Shown here piece after piece: positions 1 through 6,310 of a stretch of 11,663 nucleotides of DNA (positions are counted from its first letter, which is position 1; each line of letters starts with the position of its first letter). Made by a program: the position numbers and the translations under genes. Location: the NCBI GenBank assembly GCA_033810155.1, contig JAPXKJ010000034.1:1-11663 (forward strand). The letters are read 5' to 3'. The stretch is from UBA3907 sp033810155. GTDB lineage: Bacteria > Bacillota > Sulfobacillia > Fermentithermobacillales > Fermentithermobacillaceae. Under the pieces are notes generated by a model. It made no database searches. It saw only the letters and a list, made by a program, of their open reading frames with translations, and was not told where the DNA came from.

Positions 1-329
1 TCAAAATCTCTCTCCTCGATCATCGTTCCACCCGGAAGATGGCCACCCGGCCTTATGATCAACGTTACAGTTCCAGCTTTAAATCCCGGGGCGGTGCTTA
101 TGATCTGCACCTTTTCTGTGCCAACATCCACAATTCCTATCTTTAACGTAGACTTCGTGGGATAGGGTCTAACATCAAGTATCTTGCCCGAAACAACCGA
201 CGAGATATCTAGTTTGTCGTAATAAAGGTTTTCTACGTTAACGCCTACCATTGTCAAGCGGTCAGCCGTTTCTTTTGGTGACCACGGTAGATCTACATAA
301 TCTTTTAGCCAAGTCCACGGTACTTTCAC
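1..329 (-). CDS. pheT: Phenylalanyl-tRNA synthetase beta subunit, N-terminal part (runs off left edge)
   Basis: PheT is the beta chain of the cytoplasmic (alpha-beta)2 enzyme that charges tRNA-Phe. Only the first 109 codons are present. The product begins (M)KVPWTWLKDYVDLPW, the usual PheT N-terminal motif. From about residue 45 it shows the EMAP/tRNA-binding OB fold typical of bacterial PheT (GKILDVRPYPT, VDVGTEKVQII, TAPGFKAG, RPGGHLPGG). I chose the GTG at 327-329 because it begins the KVP motif. A GGGAGG ribosome binding site lies 11 bases upstream. An ATG 10 bases before the GTG is better spaced but in the wrong frame and gives no PheT sequence. The gene follows pheS with a 62-base gap, so both are expected to be expressed from the same T-box-controlled promoter. 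The aminoacylation-interface and editing domains lie outside the window. Confidence 0.96.
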   Translation of the reverse strand, partial: MKVPWTWLKDYVDLPWSPKETADRLTMVGVNVENLYYDKLDISSVVSGKILDVRPYPTKSTLKIGIVDVGTEKVQIISTAPGFKAGTVTLIIRPGGHLPGGTMIEERDF

Positions 330-346
330 TAAGATCCATACCTCCC

Positions 347-367
347 AAAACTGTGCCCAAATCACAG
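347..367 (-). other. Small hairpin plus T4 in the pheS-pheT gap
   Basis: On the minus strand CTGTG and CACAG form a perfect 5-bp stem around a 7-base loop, followed directly by four T and then the pheT ribosome binding site. It resembles a very weak intrinsic terminator or an mRNA stability or translation-modulating hairpin. The stem is short, so full termination is unlikely. The function is unknown and the structure may be fortuitous. Confidence 0.3.
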
Positions 368-391
368 CGTAAAATTCTGATCAAATTCTGC

Positions 392-1420
392 TCAAATCCC
401 ACGAAACTGATAGAGAAATCGTCTATCGTTTTCATACAAAAGTCTTATGTCCTCAATGCCGTACTTAAGCATAGCTAATCGATCCAGGCCAAACCCGAAC
501 GCAAAGCCTGTCACCTCGTCAGGATCATATCCTCCGTTTCTTAGCACACGAGGATGAACCATACCTGCTCCCGCAACCTCTAGGTACCCAGAACCTCCGC
601 ATACAGAACAACCCTGACCACCGCATAGGAGACATGATATATCTACCTCGCACGACGGTTCTGTGAAAGGGAAGTAGCTTGGACGCAATCGCATCTGTGT
701 ATGAGGTCCAAAAAAGGCCCTCACAAAGGTAGAGATTACCCCGCTAAGTTGCCTAAATGTTACATCTGTGTCAACAGCAAGCCCTTCGACCTGGTAGAAC
801 ATGGGATGATGGGATGCGTCTGTAGGATCCCGTCGATACACACGTCCCGGGACTATGAACCGAACTGGCAATTTGCCCCCTAGTGACAACATACCTCTAA
901 TCTGCCCTGGAGAAGTGTGTGTCCTCATAAGAACATCATCTGTGATGTAAAATGAATCCTGCATATCTCGGGCAGGATGCCCCTTCGACATATTTAGATT
1001 CACGAAGTTCATCTCATCTGTTTCGGTCTCCCGACTTTCATACACACTAAAACCCAACCTTGAGAAGATTGAGATTATTTCTTGTAACGATTTGGTTAGT
1101 GGATGCAGCCCTCCTACTTCATATATCTTTCCGGGCAAGGTGACGTCTATCTTTTCCTTCGCTATGGATTCTTCAAGCGCAACACGCTCAAGTTCTCTTT
1201 TCTTAGCGGAAATGCAGTCGGAGATTCTCTCTCTCAAAGCATTAACATTTGCGCCATATTCACGTCTCTCTTCTTGGGGAAGACTTCCGATTCTCCTAAG
1301 AAGAAGCGAAATCTGGCCCTTCTTCCCTAGATATTTGAGGCGAAGCGATTCCAATTCATCCAGTGACGAGACTTTCTGAATCTCTTCAAGGAACTCTTTT
1401 TCGCTTTCAATCTCAGGCAT
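392..1420 (-). CDS. pheS: Phenylalanyl-tRNA synthetase alpha subunit
   Basis: PheS is the catalytic chain of the class II synthetase that makes Phe-tRNA-Phe with PheT in the cytoplasm. The 342-residue product has the family's usual length. Residues 1-90 form the N-terminal coiled-coil arm that contacts tRNA. The class II catalytic core follows, with motif 2 around 192-213 (GRVYRRDPTDASHHPMFYQ) and motif 3 at 305-321 (GFAFGFGLDRLAMLKYG). A four-cysteine knuckle at C263, C266, C271 and C274 precedes the conserved AGAGMVHP segment, as in Bacillus-type PheS. The ATG is preceded by AGGAGG at good spacing. The gene lies downstream of a phenylalanine T-box and is followed by pheT, so it should be induced when uncharged tRNA-Phe accumulates. 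The sequence looks intact and ordinary. Confidence 0.98.
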   Translation of the reverse strand: MPEIESEKEFLEEIQKVSSLDELESLRLKYLGKKGQISLLLRRIGSLPQEERREYGANVNALRERISDCISAKKRELERVALEESIAKEKIDVTLPGKIYEVGGLHPLTKSLQEIISIFSRLGFSVYESRETETDEMNFVNLNMSKGHPARDMQDSFYITDDVLMRTHTSPGQIRGMLSLGGKLPVRFIVPGRVYRRDPTDASHHPMFYQVEGLAVDTDVTFRQLSGVISTFVRAFFGPHTQMRLRPSYFPFTEPSCEVDISCLLCGGQGCSVCGGSGYLEVAGAGMVHPRVLRNGGYDPDEVTGFAFGFGLDRLAMLKYGIEDIRLLYENDRRFLYQFRGI

Positions 1421-1479
1421 AGCGCTCTCTCCTCCTTTGTCTATGCAAGATTTGGCTCAAGCCGATTAGTCTTCAAAAC

Positions 1480-1511
1480 AAAAAACCGCCTTCATCCTTT
1501 CGGACGAAAGC
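1480..1511 (-). terminator. Conditional terminator of the pheST T-box
   Basis: On the minus strand GCTTTCGTCC pairs over ten positions (two of them G-T) with GGATGAAGGC around a GAAA loop. It is followed by GG and six T. The stem lies just downstream of the T-box motif, so forming the antiterminator with tRNA-Phe would compete with it. Confidence 0.9.
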
Positions 1512-1706
1512 GCGTTCGCTCCCGCGGTACCACCGGAATTTGTCCCATATCGGACCAACTCGTGTCCTTTGTAACGTAAAGGAACGCCAGACCTACTCAG
1601 TTCAGCCCGGTAGCTCCAGAGTGAATTCTGATCAGTTCTTTTGCAGGGAAATCTCAGCCACGTCGTCCCCTCTCTGTGCAAGTCCCTGATCCACGTTCTC
1701 CTTCAT
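1480..1706 (-). promoter_or_regulatory. T-box leader of pheST, phenylalanine-specific
   Basis: This untranslated leader senses uncharged tRNA-Phe and switches between termination and antitermination. Read on the minus strand, Stem I contains the conserved CAGAGAG element and a TGGCTGAGA apical segment. GATCAG (1686-1691) pairs with CTGATC (1630-1635). Just below that stem the loop reads AGAA-TTC-A, placing a Phe codon (TTC, 1623-1625) as the specifier. GGAG and CTCT can close the base of the loop. The T-box sequence CCGGTGGTACCGCGG lies at about 1519-1535. Its TGGT would pair with ACCA, matching the A73 discriminator expected for tRNA-Phe. A terminator follows. The 5' end is inferred from the promoter. 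Confidence 0.93.
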
Positions 1707-1712
1707 AGCCGG

Positions 1713-1742
1713 ATTATATTATAAAGGTTTTTTGTTGGTTAA
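1713..1742 (-). promoter_or_regulatory. Probable sigma-A promoter of pheST
   Basis: On the minus strand TTAACC (1737-1742) is followed after 18 bases by TATAAT (1713-1718). A second, overlapping TATAAT sits at 1718-1723, so two neighbouring start sites are possible. Transcription would begin near 1706, directly before T-box Stem I. The -35 box starts only 4 bases beyond the yqzL stop codon. Confidence 0.7.
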
Positions 1743-1746
1743 AAGC

Positions 1747-1881
1747 CTATTGAACATCAACATCTTGCGTTCTGGAGCATTTGGCATTGCTACTTGAGTA
1801 CCGACGATAAAGCAGGTAAGCCGTCACCGAACCGGTCATCTCGAAGACTGACCAAAACAAATCCGCGATATCCGTGGCCAA
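1747..1881 (-). CDS. yqzL: YqzL-family small protein (44 aa)
   Basis: This very small reading frame reads (M)ATDIADLFWSVFEM, then TGSVTAYLLYRR, then a short polar tail. The pattern F-W-x-x-F-E-x-T-G-S-x-x-A-Y-L-L-Y is what I know of the YqzL-like family, which is found in Bacillota and has no established function. The only usable start is TTG at 1879-1881, because an in-frame TGA lies five codons upstream. The G-rich tract before the TTG (GCGGGGGA) sits unusually close to it, so initiation may be weak, or a TTG seven codons later may be used. An extended -10 promoter lies about 25 bases upstream. The gene fills the space between the methyltransferase stop and the pheST promoter. In Bacillus subtilis yqzL lies near era and recO, so the location differs. 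The assignment rests on motif recall only. Confidence 0.75.
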   Translation of the reverse strand: MATDIADLFWSVFEMTGSVTAYLLYRRYSSSNAKCSRTQDVDVQ

Positions 1882-1907
1882 TCCCCCGCTTTCTCATTGT
1901 TTCCAGT

Positions 1908-1916
1908 ATTATACCA
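1908..1916 (-). promoter_or_regulatory. Extended -10 promoter for yqzL
   Basis: The minus strand reads TGGTATAAT, a TGn-extended perfect -10 box. No good -35 is visible: the hexamer 17 bases upstream is ATTTAG and overlaps the methyltransferase stop codon. Transcription would start near 1900 and give a leader of about 20 bases before the yqzL TTG. Confidence 0.55.
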
Positions 1917-1930
1917 CAACACACGCGCTC

Positions 1931-2740
1931 CTAAATATCGCAAGGACTCATTCTCTGCTTAACAGCCTCGTAAAGCATAATGCTGCACGCCATACCTACG
2001 TTCAGCGATTCTATCCCGCCAGGCATGGGAATTGTCACATTTGAGCCTGGAAGCTCCAACACTTCTTTTCTCAAGCCCTGTGCCTCATTCCCTAGAACAA
2101 CTGCCGTAGACCCTAAGAACCCGCAGTCCCATGGCGCAATACCTTCCTTCGGGACCGCTTTACACAAAAGTACACCCGAACTACACATGCTTGCCAAAAC
2201 TTCTATCGGATCTCTTTTGAAAGTGACTCGGACCGCAAATATGGATCCTGCTGAAGACCTTATCACTTTAGGGGAAAAAGGATCGGCACTTACACCCGCT
2301 ACGATCACATGAGTTACGCCAAGCGCGGCTCCGCTTCGCACCAAGGCCGCCACGTTGCCCGGATCTTGTACGTCAACTCCGACAACATAAAGCGACTGTT
2401 TCCATACCTCCCTTGGCTCACCATCGAGAAAGCGAAAAGGAACAGTAAGAACGCACAAAGCACCTTGGGGAGCATCAGTACCGGAGATTTTGTCAAACAA
2501 TTGCCGAGAAACAACAAATAACTGGCAGGGCCACCTATAGTAGCTCATAGATTCCTTTATGGCAATGCCCTTCTCAGATTCTGCAAAATCTTCTGACAGA
2601 ACAACTGCATGTACTTCTACGCCAGCCTGCAAAGCCGCAAGAACCACCGAAGGCCCCTCACCCACACTGAGGCCCACGCGCTCCCTTTCTTTCTTATGAT
2701 AAAGACTTTTTATAAGGCGCCAAGGTATTTCGTTATACAA
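1931..2740 (-). CDS. SpoU/TrmH-family RNA 2'-O-ribose methyltransferase
   Basis: The product belongs to the SPOUT superfamily, whose SpoU/TrmH branch transfers a methyl group from S-adenosylmethionine to a ribose 2'-OH in rRNA or tRNA. All three knot motifs are visible in its 269 residues: motif 1 at 125-142 (QDPGNVAALVRSGAALGV, with N129 and R135), motif 2 at 216-223 (LGNEAQGL), and motif 3 at 237-258 (IPMPGGIESLNVGMA). Residues 1 to about 110 form the substrate-binding domain seen in RlmB-type enzymes. I accept the TTG start at 2738-2740. A GGGGG ribosome binding site inside the end of ktrA lies 6 bases upstream, and only 3 bases separate the genes, suggesting translational coupling. The target nucleotide cannot be told from sequence, and 23S rRNA is a guess from family and context. 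Confidence 0.92.
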   Translation of the reverse strand: MYNEIPWRLIKSLYHKKERERVGLSVGEGPSVVLAALQAGVEVHAVVLSEDFAESEKGIAIKESMSYYRWPCQLFVVSRQLFDKISGTDAPQGALCVLTVPFRFLDGEPREVWKQSLYVVGVDVQDPGNVAALVRSGAALGVTHVIVAGVSADPFSPKVIRSSAGSIFAVRVTFKRDPIEVLASMCSSGVLLCKAVPKEGIAPWDCGFLGSTAVVLGNEAQGLRKEVLELPGSNVTIPMPGGIESLNVGMACSIMLYEAVKQRMSPCDI

Positions 2741-2743
2741 CTA

Positions 2744-3403
2744 CTACCCCCGTTCCAGCATATCGCTAAACCGTTGCACTCCGTCAGTTGGTCCTATAGC
2801 GATCATAACGTCGCCCTCCCGCAATGCCTCTTCGGGATTCACATATACGTTAACGTGACTGTTTCTCTTTATGCCTACTATATTTATTCCAAACTTGCCG
2901 CGAAGACCCAAATTGCTAAGCGTTCTACCCACTAAAGGTCCTTGGACCGGTACCTCCACCACTCCGTAATCTTCAGACAAATCTATATAATCTATAACGC
3001 TGCCTGAGACCAAGGAATATGCAAGCCTTCTCCCCATATCCTTCTCAGGAAAGACAATCTTATCGGCTCCAACGCTCTCCAAGATCCTACCGTGAACATC
3101 GCTTCCGGCCTTCACTACCACTTCATTAACTCCGAGCTGTTTAAGGTATAGCGTGATAAGAAGACTAGCTTCAAACTCACTTATGGCTACAACTACTACA
3201 TCGAAATTCCTAAGCCCAAGCTCACCCAGTACGCCTTCGTTTGTTGCATCAGCTTCTACGGCTTCAGTCACCACCGAAGCGATAGCCTGCACTTTCTCAG
3301 GATCTACATCAACGGCCAAGACATCCGCTCCTAGCTTACCTAACGTTCTGGCAAGGCTCGCTCCAAATCTTCCTAAGCCAATCACTGCAAATTGTTTCCG
3401 CAT
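2744..3403 (-). CDS. ktrA: Potassium uptake regulatory subunit, single-RCK TrkA/KtrA type
   Basis: This is the cytosolic gating ring protein of a TrkH/KtrB potassium transporter. Its RCK domain binds nucleotides and opens or closes the membrane subunit. The 219 residues contain one RCK_N Rossmann unit (AVIGLGRFG at 6-14, with an acidic VDVD at 31-34 at the end of the second strand) and one RCK_C domain from about residue 135 (VPVQGPLVGRTL to GDVMIAIG). Length and single-RCK layout match KtrA/KtrC of Gram-positive bacteria, not the duplicated E. coli TrkA of about 458 residues. The ATG follows a GAGGGAG site. The gene starts 20 bases after the ktrB stop, so the two subunits are co-expressed. 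Confidence 0.95.
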   Translation of the reverse strand: MRKQFAVIGLGRFGASLARTLGKLGADVLAVDVDPEKVQAIASVVTEAVEADATNEGVLGELGLRNFDVVVVAISEFEASLLITLYLKQLGVNEVVVKAGSDVHGRILESVGADKIVFPEKDMGRRLAYSLVSGSVIDYIDLSEDYGVVEVPVQGPLVGRTLSNLGLRGKFGINIVGIKRNSHVNVYVNPEEALREGDVMIAIGPTDGVQRFSDMLERG

Positions 3404-3423
3404 GTGTCTCCCTCACTTCAGTC

Positions 3424-4770
3424 TTAACCCACTGAGACTCTTTCCTCAGGATACCTAATATTAGGCTTCTGAGAATTACTGTAGATCGCGATCATAAAAC
3501 TCAAAGGACCTACTCTGCCGGCAAACATGGTAATGGTAATCACTATCTTTCCAAAGTCACTCAATGACGGGGTTAGGCCCCTTGACAATCCAACCGTCCC
3601 AAAAGCTGAGACAACTTCAAACAATATGTCAAAGAACTCAGCATCCTCTGTTATGGTCAACAAAAGAGTCGAGGTAACGATAAGTCCAATGGATAGCAAA
3701 ACGATTACAAGCGCCCTCGTCACTAAGTTGCGAGGAAGTCGCCTCTTGGAAACATTCACGTCTTCCTGCCCTCTAACAGAGGAGCCAACGAACTTCAATG
3801 TAGAGTAAAAAGTGGTGGTCTTTATTCCACCTCCTGTCCCTCCCGGAGAAGCGCCTATGAACATCAGCAAAATAACGATAAAAGCAGTCGGTATCTTTAG
3901 ACTCTCAATGGCTATTGAATTGAACCCTGCAGTTCGAGGTGTAACTGACTGAAACCATGAAGAAAGTAGTTTATCACCTATGCTCATGTTTCCAATAGTA
4001 GCGGGATTGTTTCTTTCCAATGCATATACACAGACAGTCCCTACCAAAAGCAGAATCACCGTCACCTTTACTGCAACTCTAGTATGAAGCGACAATTTCC
4101 CCCAGTTCCCTTTGTTTGAGTACAAATCGGCTATAACGTAGAAACCAACGCCTCCTAGTATTATCAGGAGACTTATAGGAATAATGATCCATGGAGTGCC
4201 GGAGCATTCCATGAGACTTGATCCGGTGATATCAAACCCTGCATTACAAAAAGCAGAAATCGAATGGAAAACGCCGAAGAAAACAGCTTCTCCAAACTCA
4301 AGGCCCATTGAACAAGAAAACGCAACGCCCAGTACCAGTGCGCCTACAGCCTCAAACACCAAAGTAAACACAATAACCTCTTTCATGAGGCCCACCAGCC
4401 CCGAAAGGCTCCAATAACCCATTTGCTCCTGGATCATTATCCGTTCTTTCAGTGTGACACGGCGACCAGTAACCAAGGCATGGGCAGTTGCATACGTCAT
4501 TATCCCCAGACCGCCTGCCTGGATCAGTAACAAGATAACTACCTGGCCAAACACGCTCCAATAGGCTGCGGTATTATGAACCACAAGCCCTGTGACGCAT
4601 ACTGCAGAAGTTGCCGTAAAAAGGGCATCCACAAATCTGGTTCCAGTACCACTTGCCGCTGAAATAGGCAACATAAGTAAGACAATCCCTACCGATATCA
4701 TGCATAGGAAACTAAGCACCAGAAACCTTGTGGGAGTCAACCACCTACCACTTTGTTTCACAATACCCAC
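3424..4770 (-). CDS. ktrB: Potassium uptake membrane subunit, TrkH/KtrB family
   Basis: This is the ion-conducting subunit of a Ktr/Trk potassium transporter in the cytoplasmic membrane. The 448 residues hold the four M1-P-M2 repeats of the superfamily. Each pore loop keeps its filter glycine: SAVCVTGL (G61), AFCNAGFD (G178), TPRTAGFN (G282) and AFGTVGLS (G394). The glycine-rich segment FIGASPGGTGGGIKTTT at 304-320 corresponds to the intramembrane gating loop. Length fits KtrB. I take the GTG at 4768-4770 as the start, with GAGGA a few bases upstream. A second GTG three codons later is possible. The gene begins 19 bases after rplT stops, so potassium uptake appears to be transcribed from the infC operon and partnered by the ktrA product. 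Confidence 0.95.
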   Translation of the reverse strand: MGIVKQSGRWLTPTRFLVLSFLCMISVGIVLLMLPISAASGTGTRFVDALFTATSAVCVTGLVVHNTAAYWSVFGQVVILLLIQAGGLGIMTYATAHALVTGRRVTLKERIMIQEQMGYWSLSGLVGLMKEVIVFTLVFEAVGALVLGVAFSCSMGLEFGEAVFFGVFHSISAFCNAGFDITGSSLMECSGTPWIIIPISLLIILGGVGFYVIADLYSNKGNWGKLSLHTRVAVKVTVILLLVGTVCVYALERNNPATIGNMSIGDKLLSSWFQSVTPRTAGFNSIAIESLKIPTAFIVILLMFIGASPGGTGGGIKTTTFYSTLKFVGSSVRGQEDVNVSKRRLPRNLVTRALVIVLLSIGLIVTSTLLLTITEDAEFFDILFEVVSAFGTVGLSRGLTPSLSDFGKIVITITMFAGRVGPLSFMIAIYSNSQKPNIRYPEERVSVG

Positions 4771-4789
4771 TCTTTCCTCGAAAGCTTAT

Positions 4790-5164
4790 CTACTGGGATT
4801 GACCAACTGCACCAACCTGGTTCTTTGCGAGCGCGACCAGTTCCGAGAAAGCTTCGGGTTGGGACACGGCAAGATCCGCTAACATTTTTCGGTTAATCTG
4901 CACATTGGCTTTTCTCAGCCCGTCTATGAATCGGCTGTACGTCATCCCGTTCATACGAGCTGCAGCGTTAATCCTAGCAATCCAAAGTCTCCTAAAATCT
5001 CTTTTCTTCTGCTTACGATGGATACGAGCATAGTTCAGCGACTTCATGACGGCTGCATTGGCCGTCCTGAATGACTTAGAGCGTTTTCCATAGTATCCCT
5101 TTGACAGTTTCAGTACTTTTTTGTGCTTTTGTCTCTTTGTGACCGACGACTTAACACGTGGCAT
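4790..5164 (-). CDS. rplT: 50S ribosomal protein L20
   Basis: L20 is an early-assembly protein of the large subunit. In several bacteria it also represses its own operon by binding the mRNA leader. The 124-residue product starts MPRVKSSVTKRQKHKKVL and has the basic N-terminal tail (KGYYGKRSKSFRTA) and the globular domain (RDFRRLWIARINAAAR, YSRFIDGLRKA) of the family at nearly the usual length. The C-terminus is slightly extended past the typical end. The ATG has an AAGG-type site upstream. It follows rpmI by 63 bases in the standard infC-rpmI-rplT order. Confidence 0.98.
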   Translation of the reverse strand: MPRVKSSVTKRQKHKKVLKLSKGYYGKRSKSFRTANAAVMKSLNYARIHRKQKKRDFRRLWIARINAAARMNGMTYSRFIDGLRKANVQINRKMLADLAVSQPEAFSELVALAKNQVGAVGQSQ

Positions 5165-5227
5165 TTTCAGCTACCTTCTTTCTTTCCCTGATACATATTA
5201 ACTAACGTGCACGCCTATCTCCCGAAC

Positions 5228-5434
5228 TCATTTGTAGGGTATAAGTGCCCTTATCTCTTTTGCATACACGTCGTTGATGATAGTGTCCTTCCTCAGCCTT
5301 CTCCGTCTGGCATGGCCTTTGTGCACCAGTTTGTGCCCATGGCCTGAACGGAAATGACGTATTTTCCCGGTGCCTGTCACAAACAAACGCTTCTTTGCAC
5401 CGCTGTGAGTCTTCATCTTGTTTTTCTTTGCCAC
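5228..5434 (-). CDS. rpmI: 50S ribosomal protein L35
   Basis: L35 is a small basic protein of the large ribosomal subunit. The 68-residue product contains the family signature KMKTHSGAKKRLFVTGTGK followed by the basic HKGHARRRRLRKD stretch. The reading frame starts with GTG at 5432-5434, giving (M)AKKNKMKTHSG. An AAAGGAAG site lies 8 bases upstream. The more common family start would correspond to the internal ATG four codons later, which has no ribosome binding site. It lies between infC (83-base gap) and rplT (63-base gap). Confidence 0.97.
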   Translation of the reverse strand: MAKKNKMKTHSGAKKRLFVTGTGKIRHFRSGHGHKLVHKGHARRRRLRKDTIINDVYAKEIRALIPYK

Positions 5435-5517
5435 TTCAGACTTCCTTTCTGCGTTGACTGAAATGCATACCTCAACCCTCGTCCAAAACCTCCCGTTCCA
5501 AGTCCTAGCTATTCATC

Positions 5518-6078
5518 TTACTCAACTACATCTTCCATATCAGAAGACTTGGTGCGCAATGGATCTTGAGGTTTTGGCGCCAAGATCATTATCATATTCC
5601 GACCTTCCATTTTTGGCGGTTTTTCAACCGTGCAAATATCTTTCACATATTCCAGCAGTCGCTCCAATCTCTTTTGCCCAAGATCGACGTGAGCGAGTTC
5701 CCGACCTCTGAACATTATGGTCGCCTTAACCTTATCTCCCTGACTCAGGAACTTTTGGCAAGCTCTGGCCTTAACGTTGAAGTCATGTTCGTCAATAGTA
5801 GGACGCATCTTAACTTCTTTGACATCTTGGTTTTTCTGCTTTTTCCTAGCCTCTTTGAGTCTCTTGGACTGCTCATACTTCCATTTGCTGAAGTCCATCA
5901 TCTTGCATACTGGAGGCTGCGCCTGAGGAGCTACCTCCACTAGGTCGAAGCCACGCTCCCTGGACATCCTTATTGCCTCATGGGTCGGGAAGATGCCCAA
6001 CTGCTCTCCGTCAGCAGAAACAAGCCTTACTTCGCGTGCACGGATTTGTTCGTTTACTCTTTGACTAATCTGGCTTAT
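5518..6078 (-). CDS. infC: Translation initiation factor IF-3 with non-AUG start
   Basis: IF-3 binds the 30S subunit, blocks premature joining of 50S and proofreads the start codon. The N-domain motif VNEQIRAREVRL, the linker rich in Lys, Arg and Glu, and the C-domain motifs VKMRPTIDEHDF and FRGRELAH are all present. A start at the TTG of 5998-6000 would delete the conserved NEQIRAREVRL segment, so the gene must begin upstream. An in-frame TAA at 6079-6081 limits the choice to ATA (6076-6078) or ATT (6067-6069). The strong GGGAGG site is 9 bases before the ATA and 18 before the ATT, which favours ATA (186 residues). ATT is the better-known infC start and gives 183. Rare AUU-class starts are known to make infC autoregulated. 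The C-terminal tail of about 18 polar residues is longer than usual. Confidence 0.95.
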   Translation of the reverse strand: MSQISQRVNEQIRAREVRLVSADGEQLGIFPTHEAIRMSRERGFDLVEVAPQAQPPVCKMMDFSKWKYEQSKRLKEARKKQKNQDVKEVKMRPTIDEHDFNVKARACQKFLSQGDKVKATIMFRGRELAHVDLGQKRLERLLEYVKDICTVEKPPKMEGRNMIMILAPKPQDPLRTKSSDMEDVVE

Positions 6079-6272
6079 TTAACTACACCTCCCTTCTCCT
6101 ATATATAATAAGCGGGCTGATGAAAACCTCCACCCGCCCGCACATTAGCTCGCACCTTCCAGCTTGATTCGAACCAGTTATACTAAAAACCCGTCCGATA
6201 AGCAATTCAAGTTTGATGACCTTAGCAGCATGAAACACCGTAAGGTGAGAAGCGGATGGCTTCTTCTTAACG
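6079..6272 (-). promoter_or_regulatory. Structured 5' leader of the infC-rpmI-rplT operon, possible L20 leader
   Basis: About 190 bases of untranslated RNA are expected between the promoter near 6280 and infC. Read on the minus strand, there is an early hairpin AGAAGC-CATCC-GCTTCT (6248-6264), extendable by TAAG with CTTA across an internal loop. A late hairpin GCGGGC/GCCCGC (6112-6141, 18-base loop) is followed by an AT-rich run TTATTATATAT, and then GGGAGG at 6088-6092. In Bacillota this operon is known to be controlled by L20 binding its leader. Position and length fit, but I cannot verify the L20-binding fold by eye. Confidence 0.5.
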
Positions 6273-6278
6273 TTCAAC

Positions 6279-6287
6279 AGTATACCA
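6279..6287 (-). promoter_or_regulatory. Extended -10 promoter of the infC operon
   Basis: The minus strand reads TGGTATACT, an extended -10 box of the same form as that before yqzL. The -35 position 17 bases upstream reads TGGAAT and is weak. It lies in the 32 bases just downstream of the thrS stop, so infC has its own start as well as possible read-through from thrS. Confidence 0.55.
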
Positions 6288-6310
6288 CATACTCAAACGC
6301 AATTCCATTT

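Noticed and set aside
1466..1681. 71-codon open frame on the minus strand
   Set aside because: It lies entirely within the pheST T-box leader and its terminator. Conservation there is explained by RNA structure.
1790..1897. 35-codon ATG-started frame overlapping yqzL in another phase
   Set aside because: The ATG is better than the yqzL TTG, but the translation (MRKRGIGHGYRGF...) matches nothing I know, whereas the other phase shows the YqzL motif.
6165..6180. GGTTCGAATC on the minus strand, resembling a tRNA T-arm
   Set aside because: The flanking bases do not form a 5-bp T stem. There is no acceptor stem, anticodon arm or D-arm at the right distances, and the sequence lies within the infC leader.
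6083..6277. 64-codon open frame on the minus strand between thrS and infC
   Set aside because: It overlaps the infC leader hairpins and ribosome binding site, its composition is not protein-like, I recognise no motif, and no ribosome binding site stands out at its start.
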